Origin: Deltaproteobacteria bacterium
GTDB taxonomy: Bacteria; Myxococcota_A; Polyangia; Nannocystales; Nannocystaceae
NCBI GenBank assembly: GCA_016709225.1
Contig: JADJEE010000001.1
Location: 3,394,187 to 3,458,186 of the forward strand
Length of the DNA: 64,000 bases
Reading direction: 5' to 3'
Position numbers and translations under genes: made by a program. Under the pieces are notes generated by a model. The model was not told the DNA's origin, searched no databases, and saw only the letters and a program-made list of their open reading frames with translations. This document shows positions 1 to 11,979 of this stretch, piece by piece. How positions within the stretch are numbered: position 1 is the first letter of the stretch; each line of letters opens with the position of its first letter.

Positions 1-817
1 CGCTCGAGTGGTACAGCGGCGCGCACACCAGGTGGCGATCACCGGCATGCAGCGGCAGACGCTCGAGCACGCGCAACAGCTCGGTGGCACCCATGGCGCC
101 CATGTCCCGCACCGCGCCCTTGGGCTTGCCGGTGGTGCCCGAGGTGTAGACGACGTTGTCGCTCGGCCCCTTCTCGACGTGCAGGCGCACGCCGGCGGCA
201 CGCTGACGCGCGATGGCGGCGTCGTAGGACCACACCCGCGGGCGCGCCGGCCCACGCCCGGCCCGCAGCACCCGCAGATCGAGCTCGCCGCGACGCTCGA
301 GCACCGCCTCGACCGCCGCGATGGTCTGATCGGAGGCCACGACGACCCGCGCACCGCTGCGCTCGAGCACGAACTCCAGCTCCTGTGCGGTGCTGTGCCG
401 CCCGACGTGGGCACACGTGATGCCGAGCCGGAACAGTGCGAACCACACCGTCACGTACTCGACGCGGTTCTCCATCATCACGGCGACCGGGGCGTGTCGC
501 GAGGCTCCGAGGTGATCGCGCAGCACCCCCGCGACGAGATCGATCTCGGCATCGATCGCGCGGTAGTCGAGCGTGCGCCGGGCATCGCAGACCGCCATGC
601 GGTCGGGCGCGGCGCCGGCGTGCAGGCCGTGCAGCGAGCGGACCCCGAGCCCCCGCGAGACCGCGACACGCATGCTCTCGAGCGGGTGGCCGGTGAAGGC
701 GGCGAGCAGCCCACTGCGGCTCCCGGTCGTGATCAGCCGACGCACCACGCGATGGGGCGGGTCGACCCACACGCGTCGCAGCAGCGGGAGCCGGTCTCCG
801 AGATCACGCAGCGCCAT
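1..817 (-). CDS. AMP-forming acyl-CoA synthetase, N-terminal part
   Basis: Adenylates a carboxylic acid with ATP and transfers the acyl group to CoA; the substrate cannot be told from this fragment. The visible 272 residues are the N-terminal part, and the gene runs off the left edge. The ATP/AMP-binding P-loop YTSGTTGKPKGAV lies at about residues 224-236, the family signature of the AMP-binding (ANL) superfamily. The start is the ATG at 817 (MALRDLGDRL); the ATG at 830 is in another frame. A region resembling the long-chain/fatty-acid-transport type ligases (ENRVEYVTVWFALFRLG) precedes the P-loop. Family assignment is firm, substrate is not. Confidence 0.85.
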   Translation of the reverse strand, partial: MALRDLGDRLPLLRRVWVDPPHRVVRRLITTGSRSGLLAAFTGHPLESMRVAVSRGLGVRSLHGLHAGAAPDRMAVCDARRTLDYRAIDAEIDLVAGVLRDHLGASRHAPVAVMMENRVEYVTVWFALFRLGITCAHVGRHSTAQELEFVLERSGARVVVASDQTIAAVEAVLERRGELDLRVLRAGRGPARPRVWSYDAAIARQRAAGVRLHVEKGPSDNVVYTSGTTGKPKGAVRDMGAMGATELLRVLERLPLHAGDRHLVCAPLYHSS

Positions 818-1086
818 CGGTGCGCCGCATGATACACGCCCGCTCGGCCGCCCTCGCCGCGTTGCCGTCGACGACGGTGGGCAACTGCGTCCCCGTCCCT
901 TCGATGTCGCGGCGCGCATGGGCCCGCGGTGCCGAGGGCCGCGGGCGCGAGAGCTCCGCGCGGCCGTCCCACATCCGCGCAGCCATCACCCCGCTCGCGT
1001 CGTGTTGGCCCAGTGGTGACGGCGTTCCCGCGAAATCCATCACTGTCGACTTGGCGCGACGGCGCCCGGCCCGTAGGGTTGTGAAC

Positions 1087-1782
1087 ATGCTGCACGCATC
1101 GGCGTGGGGCCGAAGCCCCAACTTGTCGCGGTCACTGGTCGCTGGGCTCGCGGCTTCGTGGCTCGCGGTCGGTGGGTCTGCTCACGCGCGGGCCACCCCC
1201 GCAGCCGAGCCCCTGCCCGCGGACGACTCGAACATGACCGCGGCCGACGGCACGCCCACGCAGCGACGCGCGTACATGGCCGTCGAGGTGCAGGGCGTCG
1301 CGATCACGCAGCTGCTCCCCCACGGCTACTTCGGCGGCGACGCGGCGTTCGCCGTGGGCACCCAGGGCTTCATGGTACGCGCCGGCGTGCAGGCGGTCGG
1401 TGGCCGCCCCTTCGCGTTCGGGCCCGGCAAGATCGGCAACGCGCTCGGCGTCTTCACGCTCGACGGCTGCGGCGCCAAGACCGTCTACAAGCACCGCGTG
1501 CGCATGTGCGTCGGCGGTCAGGCCGGCGCGATGACGCATCGCTGGATCGGCTTCGATCGCCCCGGTCGCAGCGCGACCCCGTACGTCGCCGGCGTGCTCA
1601 AGGGCGACTACCAGGTCGCGCTCACGCGGGTCATCGGCATCATGCTCGGCGTCGGCGTGTCGATGCCGGTCGTGGGGCCCGAGTTCCACGCCAAGAACGC
1701 CGGCGGTGTCGAGGCTCCGATCCAGTTCCCGGGTCCTGTCACCGGGATGCTGACGCTGGGGATGACCTTCCGCCTGCGCTGA
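1087..1782 (+). CDS. Hypothetical secreted protein, possibly outer-membrane beta-barrel
   Basis: Function not recognised. The 231-aa product begins with a Sec-type signal peptide (hydrophobic SLVAGLAASWLAVGGSAHA, likely cleaved after AHA near residue 34). The rest is rich in Gly and aromatic residues arranged in alternating short strands and ends in an aromatic/hydrophobic strand with a terminal Arg (MLTLGMTFRLR), as in small outer-membrane barrels. ATG 1087 was chosen because it directly precedes the signal peptide; a GTG lies two codons upstream. Two cysteines (CGAK, CVGG) could form a disulfide. It stands alone between divergent and co-directional genes. The barrel idea is an inference from pattern only. 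Confidence 0.6.
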   Translation: MLHASAWGRSPNLSRSLVAGLAASWLAVGGSAHARATPAAEPLPADDSNMTAADGTPTQRRAYMAVEVQGVAITQLLPHGYFGGDAAFAVGTQGFMVRAGVQAVGGRPFAFGPGKIGNALGVFTLDGCGAKTVYKHRVRMCVGGQAGAMTHRWIGFDRPGRSATPYVAGVLKGDYQVALTRVIGIMLGVGVSMPVVGPEFHAKNAGGVEAPIQFPGPVTGMLTLGMTFRLR

Positions 1783-1838
1783 TCGTCCGTGGTCGTGCGC
1801 GCGGCGCGGGGGCGCGCGGCCTTGGTATCGTGCGCGCG

Positions 1839-2246
1839 ATGCCCCAAACCCACGCGTTGCTCGATGCCGAGCTCTGCGGCACGCCGGTGTTGCTGTCGCC
1901 CGGGACCGCCCTCGTCGAGTTCGTCGCGACGCCGCGCATGCGCGCCGATGACAGCGGCCTCGTGCACGGCGGCTTCGTGTTCGGCCTGGCCGATCATGCC
2001 GCGATGCTGGCGATCGACGAACCCACGGTGGTGCTCGGCGCCGCCGAGAGCAAGTTCCTCGCGCCGGTGCGGGTCGGCGATCGCGTCCGCGCGACCGCCA
2101 CGCGCACCGAGGTCGCGGGCAAGAAGCACATCGTCGACGTCGAAGTCCGCTGCGACGAGCGCGTCGTCATGCAGGCGCGGATGACCTGCTTCGTGCCGCC
2201 GCGCCACGTGCTGGCCCAGGACGGAGGCGACGATGCACGGCGGTGA
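1839..2246 (+). CDS. Hotdog-fold thioesterase (PaaI-like)
   Basis: Likely a cytoplasmic acyl-CoA thioesterase of the PaaI/4HBT hotdog superfamily. The 135-aa length is typical. The signature stretch SGLVHGGFVFGLADHAAMLA (HGG turn leading into the central helix) is present, followed by the expected strands (ESKFLAPVRVGDRVRA). The last 14 bases overlap the start of the next gene, a ThDP-dependent enzyme, so the two are probably translationally coupled. This suggests the thioesterase acts on a CoA ester or acyl product linked to that enzyme, which is an inference from context. Confidence 0.8.
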   Translation: MPQTHALLDAELCGTPVLLSPGTALVEFVATPRMRADDSGLVHGGFVFGLADHAAMLAIDEPTVVLGAAESKFLAPVRVGDRVRATATRTEVAGKKHIVDVEVRCDERVVMQARMTCFVPPRHVLAQDGGDDARR

Positions 2247-3969
2247 TCTGATCGCGTCGGTGCTCGCACGCCAAGGCGTCGAGTTCCTGTTCACGCTGTG
2301 CGGCGGACACATCTCGCCGATCCTCACCGGCGCCAAGGCCCAGGGCATCCGCGTGATCGACGTGCGCCACGAGGCCACCGCGGTGTTCGCCGCCGACGCC
2401 GTCGCACGGCTCACCGGAGTGCCCGGCGTCGCGGCGGTGACGGCCGGCCCGGGTGTGACCAACACCATCACGGCGATCAAGAACGCTCAGCTGGCGCAGT
2501 CGCCGGTGGTGCTGCTGGGCGGCGCGACCGCGACGATCCTGCGGGGCCGTGGCGCGCTGCAGGACATCGATCAGATGGCGCTGTTCGCCCCCCACGTGAA
2601 GCTGTGCGAGAGCGTCGGGCGTGTGAAGGACTTGGTACCCACGCTCGAGCGCGCGTTCGAGGCGGCGCTGTCGGGCGTGCCGGGGCCGGTGTTCGTCGAG
2701 TGCCCGGTCGATCTGCTCTACGACGAAGCCACCGTGCGCGAGATGATCGGCGCCAAGGCAGCGTCGGAGGCGAAGAGCCTGCCCGACATGGCGCTGCAGC
2801 TGTACCTGCGGGCCCACCTGGCGCGGGTGTTCGCCGGCGCCGGCAAGGCCGTCGCCCGCGCGCGCGTGGTGCCGGAGCTACCGACCGCGTTCCCCCACGC
2901 GATCGCGAGGGCCGCCAAGCTGCTGCAGGGGGCCGAGCGACCCGTGATCGTGGTGGGCAGCCAGGCCACCGTGCGTGGACCCCAGGAGACCGCGCGGCTG
3001 CGCGACGCACTCGAGCGCATCGGCGCGCCGGTCTACCTCTCGGGCATGGCGCGCGGCCTGCTCGGCGCCCGCCATCCTCTGCTGTATCGCCACAAGCGCA
3101 CCGCCGCGCTGCGCGAGGCCGACGTGGTCGTGCTCGCCGGGGTGCCCAACGACTTCCGCCTGAACTACGGGCTGCACATCGGGCGCAAGGCCAAGATCGT
3201 CGCACTCAACCGCAGCGAGTCCGACGCCCGCAAGAACCGCCGACCGACCCAGGCAATCATCGCGGATCCCTGCGAGTCGCTGCTGTCGCTCGCGCGCGAG
3301 CTCGATGCCGGTCGCGACGTGCTCGCGCCGTGGAAGGACCGCCTGCGCACCCGCGATCGCGAGCGCGAGCAGGAGATCGAGCAACAGGCCACCGCGACCG
3401 CCGAGCTGGTGCCGCCCTTGCGCTTGTTCGCCACGATGGATCGCGTGCTCGCCGACGACTCGGTGCTCGTGGCCGACGGTGGCGACTTCGTCGCGACTGC
3501 GTCGTACACCACGGCACCGCGCGGGCCGCTGTCGTGGCTCGATCCCGGGGTCTTCGGCACGCTCGGTGTCGGTGCCGGCTTCGCCATCGGTGCCAAGCTG
3601 GTGCGCCCGGACGCCGAGGTCTGGCTGCTGTGGGGCGATGGCTCCGCGGGCTACGGCCTGGCCGAGTTCGACACCTTCGTTCGCCACGGCCTCGGCATCA
3701 TCGCGGTGGTCGGCAACGACGCCAGCTGGGCGCAGATCGCCCGCGACCAGGTCACGCTGCTGGGCGACGACATCGGCACGGTGCTGCGGCGCACCGCCTA
3801 CGAGAAGGTCGCCGAGGGCTTCGGCGGCGCCGGGCTCGAGCTGCGCGACGCCGCGGCGATCGACGACACGCTGGCGCGCGCCAAGGCGCTGGCCGGAGCG
3901 CACACGCCGGTGTTGGTCAACGTGCACCTGGCATCGAGTGACTTCCGCAAGGGCTCGATCTCGATGTGA
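2233..3969 (+). CDS. Thiamine-diphosphate-dependent enzyme, acetolactate synthase/2-hydroxyacyl-CoA lyase family
   Basis: A 578-aa three-domain ThDP enzyme. The N-terminal PYR domain carries the conserved catalytic Glu (E47 in RHEATAVFAADA), the middle domain has the usual fold of this family, and the C-terminal PP domain has the ThDP/Mg motif starting GDGSAGYGLAEF and ending in VVGN (about residues 469-497). Sequence style (TLCGGHISPILTGAK near the N-terminus) is closer to the ILVBL/2-hydroxyacyl-CoA lyase branch than to catabolic or biosynthetic acetolactate synthase, and no regulatory subunit gene is next to it. Overlap with the thioesterase upstream supports a CoA-linked carbon-carbon lyase role. 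Exact substrate unknown. Confidence 0.85.
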   Translation: MHGGDLIASVLARQGVEFLFTLCGGHISPILTGAKAQGIRVIDVRHEATAVFAADAVARLTGVPGVAAVTAGPGVTNTITAIKNAQLAQSPVVLLGGATATILRGRGALQDIDQMALFAPHVKLCESVGRVKDLVPTLERAFEAALSGVPGPVFVECPVDLLYDEATVREMIGAKAASEAKSLPDMALQLYLRAHLARVFAGAGKAVARARVVPELPTAFPHAIARAAKLLQGAERPVIVVGSQATVRGPQETARLRDALERIGAPVYLSGMARGLLGARHPLLYRHKRTAALREADVVVLAGVPNDFRLNYGLHIGRKAKIVALNRSESDARKNRRPTQAIIADPCESLLSLARELDAGRDVLAPWKDRLRTRDREREQEIEQQATATAELVPPLRLFATMDRVLADDSVLVADGGDFVATASYTTAPRGPLSWLDPGVFGTLGVGAGFAIGAKLVRPDAEVWLLWGDGSAGYGLAEFDTFVRHGLGIIAVVGNDASWAQIARDQVTLLGDDIGTVLRRTAYEKVAEGFGGAGLELRDAAAIDDTLARAKALAGAHTPVLVNVHLASSDFRKGSISM

Positions 3970-3972
3970 CGC

Positions 3973-4350
3973 TCACGTGCTGGGCTGGAGCAGCCCGCCC
4001 AGCCACGCCCCGATCGCGACCGCGACGAGGCCACCGACGACGTGCCCGGCGACCAGCAACGCCGCGGCGCCGAGCCGATCGTCGCGCGTGAGCTCCCACG
4101 ACAGCAGCGCGAACGAGCTGTAGGTGGTGAAGCCGCCCAGCAGGCCACCGATCGCGATCGTCCGCCACGGGCCGCGGGGCACCCATGCGGCGAGGATGCC
4201 GATCGCGAGGCAGCCGAGCAGGTTCACCGCCCACGTGCCCAGTGGGATCCGATCACCACGCTCGTCGATCGCCGTCGCGATCACGACGCGCAGGCAAGCC
4301 CCGACCCCGCCGGCGACGAACACTCCGAGCAGCTGCCGCCAGGTCTCCAT
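3973..4350 (-). CDS. crcB: CrcB/FEX fluoride channel
   Basis: Small membrane protein that exports fluoride as a dual-topology dimer. The 125-aa product has four hydrophobic helices and the family hallmarks: GGVGACLRV in the first helix, GTWAVNLLGC in the second and GGFTTYSSF in the third, which includes the Na/F-binding segment. Start ATG 4350 (METWRQLLG) gives the standard length. It is convergent with the ThDP-enzyme gene, ending 3 bases from its stop. No second crcB paralogue or fluoride riboswitch is evident nearby; a single gene fits the homodimeric type. Confidence 0.93.
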   Translation of the reverse strand: METWRQLLGVFVAGGVGACLRVVIATAIDERGDRIPLGTWAVNLLGCLAIGILAAWVPRGPWRTIAIGGLLGGFTTYSSFALLSWELTRDDRLGAAALLVAGHVVGGLVAVAIGAWLGGLLQPST

Positions 4351-4385
4351 CACGTGGCGCCGAGATGGTAGCAGCGCGGCGCGGC

Positions 4386-7295
<2,910 letters not shown>

Positions 7296-7355
7296 CGCGG
7301 GCGCCCCCCGGACGCCCGCGCGAGGCCGGGCTCGTCGACGGCGATGCGCCGCAAT

Positions 7356-8474
7356 TCAAGGATCGCGCGGCGCCCGACGACGGCGGCCCACGCGGGCGGC
7401 CACGAGCACACCCAGCGCGAGCGCCAGGGCACCGCGGCGGGTCGGCGCACCGCGACCATCGACGGCACAGCCGAGCGATGGACCCGCGAGCGCAGCCTCG
7501 CCAGCGGAGATGCGCATGGTGCCGCCCTTGTCGTCGATCGCGACCTCGAGCGGGTGCTCGTCGCCCGGCGCGTACGCGTAGCGAAAGAGATCGCCCTCGG
7601 CCTCGACCTCGCCGCCGGCGAGCGTCCAGTCGAACGCCGCGCCCCACACCGGACGCGCCGCGACGTCGCTTGCACGCGCGATGACCACGAGCGGTGCGTC
7701 GACGGCCGCGTGCGACTCGTCCTGGCCGAACAGATCGACCTCGACGATCGCCGAGGCCTCGACGACGTTGCCGGCAACGGTCGCGAACTCGTCTCCGCCC
7801 GCGCTGAGCGTGACCTCGCGACGGCCGAGCACGGTGCCCTGCAACCACAACCAGTCGCGGTCCTCCGCGAGGTGCTCGCGGGTCACGCTCGCGCCGAGTC
7901 CGTCGTGGGCGCTGACCCCGAGCGCGCCGCTGCCGTGCAAGCGCGTGACGCCATCGAAGTACTCGACCTGGAACACCGCCTCGCCGTCGCGGACCAGCTG
8001 CACGTCCTCGACCTCGCTGGGGACGTCGGGGCGATCGAGCATGAGCGGCGCGGCGGCGCGCAGCACCACCCGCGTCGGCATGCGGACCTCGACCTCGCGA
8101 CTGGCGACCACGTCGCCATCGCCGTCCAGCAGCAGCAAGCTGGCCGCACCCTGACCGACGGCGTAGGCATGGGCGTGGGTGCCATCGCCGTCGTCGTTGG
8201 CCTCGACCCGCAGCACCTCGGGATCGCTCGAGGCCAGCACGCAGTCCGACAGCGCGATGTCGGAGCCGCCGGCCCAGGCACGGACCTCGAAGTCGGCGCC
8301 GCGGACGTAGGGCGAGTGCAGCACGGGGCCATCGACGGCGGTCACCGCGAAGTCGATCGTGCGGTCGATCTCGTCGCCAATCGCGGGCTCACCGTCACAG
8401 GCCGCGAGCGCCACCACGCATGCGAGCGGCCAGGAATGGGACCTTCGGGCACGATCGGGCGAGGCGGCAGTCAT
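7356..8474 (-). CDS. Lipoprotein with a MYXO-CTERM-like C-terminal anchor
   Basis: Function not recognised. The 372-aa product has a signal peptide with a lipobox-like end (LACVVALAAC, Cys about residue 26) and a body of beta-rich, Ig-like character (for example SSDPEVLRVEANDDGDGTHA, and a DGDGD stretch). The C-terminus shows a Cys (LGCAVDG), then a hydrophobic helix (ALALALGVLVAARVG) and an Arg cluster (RRRR). That order resembles the MYXO-CTERM sorting tail known from myxobacteria, which is processed by a dedicated sorting enzyme at its Cys. Having both a lipobox-like N-terminus and such a tail is unusual. Start ATG 8474 directly precedes the signal peptide. Confidence 0.65.
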   Translation of the reverse strand: MTAASPDRARRSHSWPLACVVALAACDGEPAIGDEIDRTIDFAVTAVDGPVLHSPYVRGADFEVRAWAGGSDIALSDCVLASSDPEVLRVEANDDGDGTHAHAYAVGQGAASLLLLDGDGDVVASREVEVRMPTRVVLRAAAPLMLDRPDVPSEVEDVQLVRDGEAVFQVEYFDGVTRLHGSGALGVSAHDGLGASVTREHLAEDRDWLWLQGTVLGRREVTLSAGGDEFATVAGNVVEASAIVEVDLFGQDESHAAVDAPLVVIARASDVAARPVWGAAFDWTLAGGEVEAEGDLFRYAYAPGDEHPLEVAIDDKGGTMRISAGEAALAGPSLGCAVDGRGAPTRRGALALALGVLVAARVGRRRRAPRDP

Positions 8475-8646
8475 CGTGGGCGGACGACCGCGACGCTGCG
8501 GGTTGTGTACCAGCCGAATGCGCTGGGATTCCCGTGACCGTGGCGCGCCTGCCATGGCGATCGCGTCGCGCTCCCACCCAGCTCGCCTGGGCACCGGCGT
8601 CGCGGCCCGCGGCGCCGCGGGCGGGCGACGGCATGGGATTCCGGGC

Positions 8647-9204
8647 ATGATCGCGCCCGCGATGCCGACGAGCCCCTCTCTCATCGACCACTACCGCGCC
8701 TTCGCCCGCTACAACGAACGCTTCAATCGCCAGCTCTACGACGTCGTCGCCGAGCTCGGCGACGACGAGCGCAGCCGCGATCTCGGCGCGTTCTTCGGCT
8801 CGGTCGACCGGACCCTCCACCACATCCTGCAGGCCGATCGCATCTGGTTGTCCCGCTTCCGCACGGCGGGCTTCGACTTCCCCGCGCTGGAGGAGGCCGA
8901 GCTGGAGTATGGCGTGCAGGGCCTGGCGCCGGGGAGCACGCCTGCCTTCGACACGCTGCGCCGCGAGCGGGTCGCGCTCGATCAGGTCATCCTCGCCTGG
9001 ATCGAGGATCTCGACGACGAGGTCCTCGGCGCGACGCTGCGCTACACCAACATGGCCGGCACCACCCGCGAGCACGCGCTGTGGATCGCCATCTCGCATC
9101 TCTTCAACCACCAGACCCACCACCGCGGCCAGGTCACGACCCTGTTGAAGCAGCTCGGCCGCGACGTCGGTGTGACCGACTTCCTGGTGTTCGCGCTCGG
9201 CTAG
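8647..9204 (+). CDS. DinB/YfiT-like metal-binding four-helix protein
   Basis: DinB-family putative metalloenzyme of the bacillithiol/mycothiol S-transferase-like superfamily; the actual reaction is unknown. The 185-aa product is all-helical and carries the expected histidine ligands: LHHILQADRIWL in the second helix and NHQTHHRGQV near the C-terminus, the classic HxxxH segment. Start is ATG 8647 or ATG 8662; both lie just upstream of the conserved SLIDHYRAFARYN helix. It is a single gene, divergent from the lipoprotein gene on its left. Confidence 0.85.
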   Translation: MIAPAMPTSPSLIDHYRAFARYNERFNRQLYDVVAELGDDERSRDLGAFFGSVDRTLHHILQADRIWLSRFRTAGFDFPALEEAELEYGVQGLAPGSTPAFDTLRRERVALDQVILAWIEDLDDEVLGATLRYTNMAGTTREHALWIAISHLFNHQTHHRGQVTTLLKQLGRDVGVTDFLVFALG

Positions 9205-9210
9205 CCGCCC

Positions 9211-9226
9211 GACCCCGCAAGGGGTC
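9211..9226 (+). terminator. Hairpin after the DinB-like gene, possible terminator
   Basis: Perfect 6-bp stem GACCCC/GGGGTC closed by a GCAA (GNRA-type) tetraloop, 6 bases after the stop codon. There is no clear U-tract, so termination is only suggested by position and shape. Confidence 0.35.
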
Positions 9227-9338
9227 TCGCTCGTCGCAGCCGGCCGCGATTGCGCGAGCGCCCCGCGGGCGGGTGGGCAGGCCCGCCGCCCATGCAGTAC
9301 GCTTGGTGGCCGCGCCGCGCGAAGCGGACCCGAGACGC

Positions 9339-10319
9339 ATGACCGCACGACGCCTGAGGACCGCCCGACTCGACCTCGTCACCGCGACGGCGCAGCACGT
9401 GCTGGTCGCGCTCGAGGACCTCGCCAAGGGCACGAGCAAGCTCGGCGGTCTGCTTGCGGCCGACATCCCCGCCAGCTGGCCGCCGCGGGAGCTCGACGAG
9501 GGCGCGCTGCGCTACACCCTCGATGCGCTCCACCGCGGCCCCGCGCAGCTGGGCTGGTGGATGCGCTACGTCGTGCTCCACCACGGGCCCGAAGGTCGGC
9601 CGTCGCTGATCGGCACCGTCGGCCTCAAGGGCCCGCCGCAGCACGGCGCCGTCGAGCTCGGCTACAGCATCGTCGACGATCAACAGCGACGCGGCTTCGC
9701 GACCGAGGCCGCGTCGGCGCTGGTCGACTGGGCGTTCGAGCACGACGACGTCACCGAGGTCTTCGCACAGACCCTGGCCGAGCTCGAGCCGTCGATTCGC
9801 GTGCTGCACAAGCTCGCCTTCACCCCGGCCGCCCCACGCGAGCCCGAGACCCTGTGCTTCACCAAGTCGCGCACGCAGTGGCTGGCCGAGGGCCCTGCGG
9901 CGCGACGCGTACCCAAGCTGCGCATCCCCGCGGCCGACGAGGCCATCGCCGGCATCCCGCCGGTCGCGCGCGAGGTCTTCGCGCGGCTGCTGGCCGAGCC
10001 GCGCCTCGACGACGAGACATTGCGCGCGCAGATCCGCGGCCACGTCGCACGCATCGAGGCCGCCGCGGCCGCGAACCCCTACGTCGACGACGCGCTGGCC
10101 CGCGACATCGCCCGCATCTGCGAGGCGCTGCTCGACGCCGTGCAGCCCGGCACCCCCGGCCACGTGCGTCAGCAGATCCAGGCCGCGTCGCGCTACTTCG
10201 TGACCGAAGACGACGGCGACAGCGACCTCGCGATCGGTGGGCTCGACGAGGACGCAGCGATCGCCAATGCGATCGCGGTGCACCTCGGCCGCGCCGACCT
10301 GGTCTCGGCGATGCTCTAA
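9339..10319 (+). CDS. GNAT N-acetyltransferase (RimJ/RimL-like) with a helical C-terminal extension
   Basis: The first 185 residues form a GNAT domain of the RimJ/RimL type, with the acetyl-CoA pyrophosphate-binding motif QQRRGFATEA and the preceding VELGYSIVDD strand. The remaining 140 residues are helical and not part of a standard GNAT; the end (ASRYFVTEDDGDSDLAIGG) is weakly reminiscent of small DUF1232-type helical hairpins, which is only a pattern resemblance. The start ATG 9339 gives an N-terminus (TARRLRTARLDL) matching the family. Substrate unknown; it is not in an obvious operon. Confidence 0.75.
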   Translation: MTARRLRTARLDLVTATAQHVLVALEDLAKGTSKLGGLLAADIPASWPPRELDEGALRYTLDALHRGPAQLGWWMRYVVLHHGPEGRPSLIGTVGLKGPPQHGAVELGYSIVDDQQRRGFATEAASALVDWAFEHDDVTEVFAQTLAELEPSIRVLHKLAFTPAAPREPETLCFTKSRTQWLAEGPAARRVPKLRIPAADEAIAGIPPVAREVFARLLAEPRLDDETLRAQIRGHVARIEAAAAANPYVDDALARDIARICEALLDAVQPGTPGHVRQQIQAASRYFVTEDDGDSDLAIGGLDEDAAIANAIAVHLGRADLVSAML

Positions 10320-10557
10320 CGCGCCGCCCTCGCGTGGCGGATCCCGCTTCGGCGTCCGTGCGCCCGACCACGACCACAGCCTCACGCGGCGGGCCGAGGG
10401 CGTCGACGGACGCGCGCCCGCGTGATCCAACGCCGGTGCGAGCCCACACGCCACCGTCCGCTCGGCAACGATTGCATGCGGCCGATCACGAACGCCGAGC
10501 CGCGCCGAAATCGCTGCACTGGTTTCCCCACCGGTCGCGGCGGCACGCTGGCGTGGC

Positions 10558-11973
10558 ATGGCGACCGTCGATCTCAACGCGCGCATCCCCAACAACGTCG
10601 GGCTGGCCGACGATCCCAAGATCCGCCGGGCCCTCGAACACTGGCAGCCCAAGTACCTCGATTGGTGGCACGAGATGGGGCCGTCGCAGTTCGCCGGCCA
10701 CGACATCTACCTGCGCACCGCGATCGACGTGGGCGCCGAGGGCTGGGCCAACTTCGGCTACGTGAAGATGCCCGAGTACCGCTGGGGCGTGTTCCTCGGC
10801 ACGCCCCACGACGACGCGCGCGTGCCCGCGGGTGACACCGCCGGCGCACCGGCGTGGCGCGAGGTCCCCGGCGAGCACCGCAACGCGCTGCGTCGCATCA
10901 TCGTGACGCAGGCCGACACCGAGCCCGCCAGCGTCGAGCAGCAGCGCCTGCTCGGTGCCTCGGCGCCGAGCCTCTACGACATGCGCAACCTCTTCCAGGT
11001 CAACGTCGAGGAAGGCCGCCATCTGTGGGCGATGGTCTATCTGCTGCACAAGTACTTCGGCGTCGACGGCCGCGACGAGGCCGACGAGCTGCTCGAGCGC
11101 CGCTCGGGCAACCCCGACAAGCCCCGTGTGCTGGGCACCTTCAACGACCCGTGCGAGCACTGGCTCAGCTTCTTCGCCTTCACGATGTTCACCGACCGCG
11201 ACGGCAAGTTCCAGCTGGCCGCGCTGCGCGAGAGCGGCTTCGATCCGTTGGCTCGCAGCTGCGAGTTCATGCTGACCGAGGAGGCCTTCCATCTCTTCGT
11301 GGGTGAGACCGGGCTCGAGCGCATCATCCTGCGCACCGCCGAGCTCTCGATGCAGGACCCCAACGGCGACGCGCGGGCCCAGGGCGGCATCGCCTTCGAC
11401 ATCATCCAGCGTGCCGTCAACACGTGGTTCTCGAGCTGCCTCGATCTGTTCGGCAGCGAGATCTCGAGCAACGCCGCCAACTACTTCGCGGCCGGTCTCA
11501 AGGGGCGCTTCCACGAGCGCGAGCGCTACGCCGACCACCGCGCCGCGCAGGGGCACTACCGCATGGCCGTGGTCGAGGGCGGCCAGCTCGACGAGATCGA
11601 CGTGCCGCTGCGCAACGCCATGAACGAGGTGCTGCGCGACGACTACATCGCCGACTGTGAGCGCGCGGTCCGCAAGTGGAACCGCCGTCTCGAGGCGATG
11701 GGTTCGCCACTGCGCGTGGTGCTGCCCCACCGCCGTTTCAACCGCCGGCAGGGACTCTACGCGGGTCACAGCTTCGACCCCACGGGCGCGCTGGTCGACG
11801 CGGAGACGTTCGCGCGCAACCGCGACGCGTGGCTGCTGTCGCCGGCCGACTCCGCGGAGCTCCGCGCGCTCATGCAGCCGGTCACCGAGCCGGGCAAGTA
11901 CGCCAACTGGATCCGCCCGCCCAGCCACGGCCTCGGCGGCCAGGATCTCGACTTCGCCTACGTGCGAGCCTGA
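10558..11973 (+). CDS. boxB: Benzoyl-CoA 2,3-epoxidase oxygenase component BoxB
   Basis: Class I diiron oxygenase that epoxidises benzoyl-CoA in the aerobic box pathway, normally with reductase BoxA and ring-opening lyase BoxC. The 471-aa length is typical. Diiron ligands are visible as two ExxH motifs, EEGRHLW and EEAFHLF, together with DPCEHWLSFF; the N-terminus (LNARIPNNVGL) and the region KWNRRLEAMGSPLRV also match the family closely. No boxA, boxC or benzoate-CoA ligase lies next to it, although a partial acyl-CoA ligase sits at the left edge of the window. The gene ends 6 bp before a MITE-like element. Confidence 0.9.
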   Translation: MATVDLNARIPNNVGLADDPKIRRALEHWQPKYLDWWHEMGPSQFAGHDIYLRTAIDVGAEGWANFGYVKMPEYRWGVFLGTPHDDARVPAGDTAGAPAWREVPGEHRNALRRIIVTQADTEPASVEQQRLLGASAPSLYDMRNLFQVNVEEGRHLWAMVYLLHKYFGVDGRDEADELLERRSGNPDKPRVLGTFNDPCEHWLSFFAFTMFTDRDGKFQLAALRESGFDPLARSCEFMLTEEAFHLFVGETGLERIILRTAELSMQDPNGDARAQGGIAFDIIQRAVNTWFSSCLDLFGSEISSNAANYFAAGLKGRFHERERYADHRAAQGHYRMAVVEGGQLDEIDVPLRNAMNEVLRDDYIADCERAVRKWNRRLEAMGSPLRVVLPHRRFNRRQGLYAGHSFDPTGALVDAETFARNRDAWLLSPADSAELRALMQPVTEPGKYANWIRPPSHGLGGQDLDFAYVRA

Positions 11974-11979
11974 TACGCA

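Noticed and set aside
2233..3969. Acetolactate synthase large subunit (ilvB)
   Set aside because: No small subunit, overlap with a thioesterase, and sequence style closer to ILVBL/2-hydroxyacyl-CoA lyase; the generic family name is safer.
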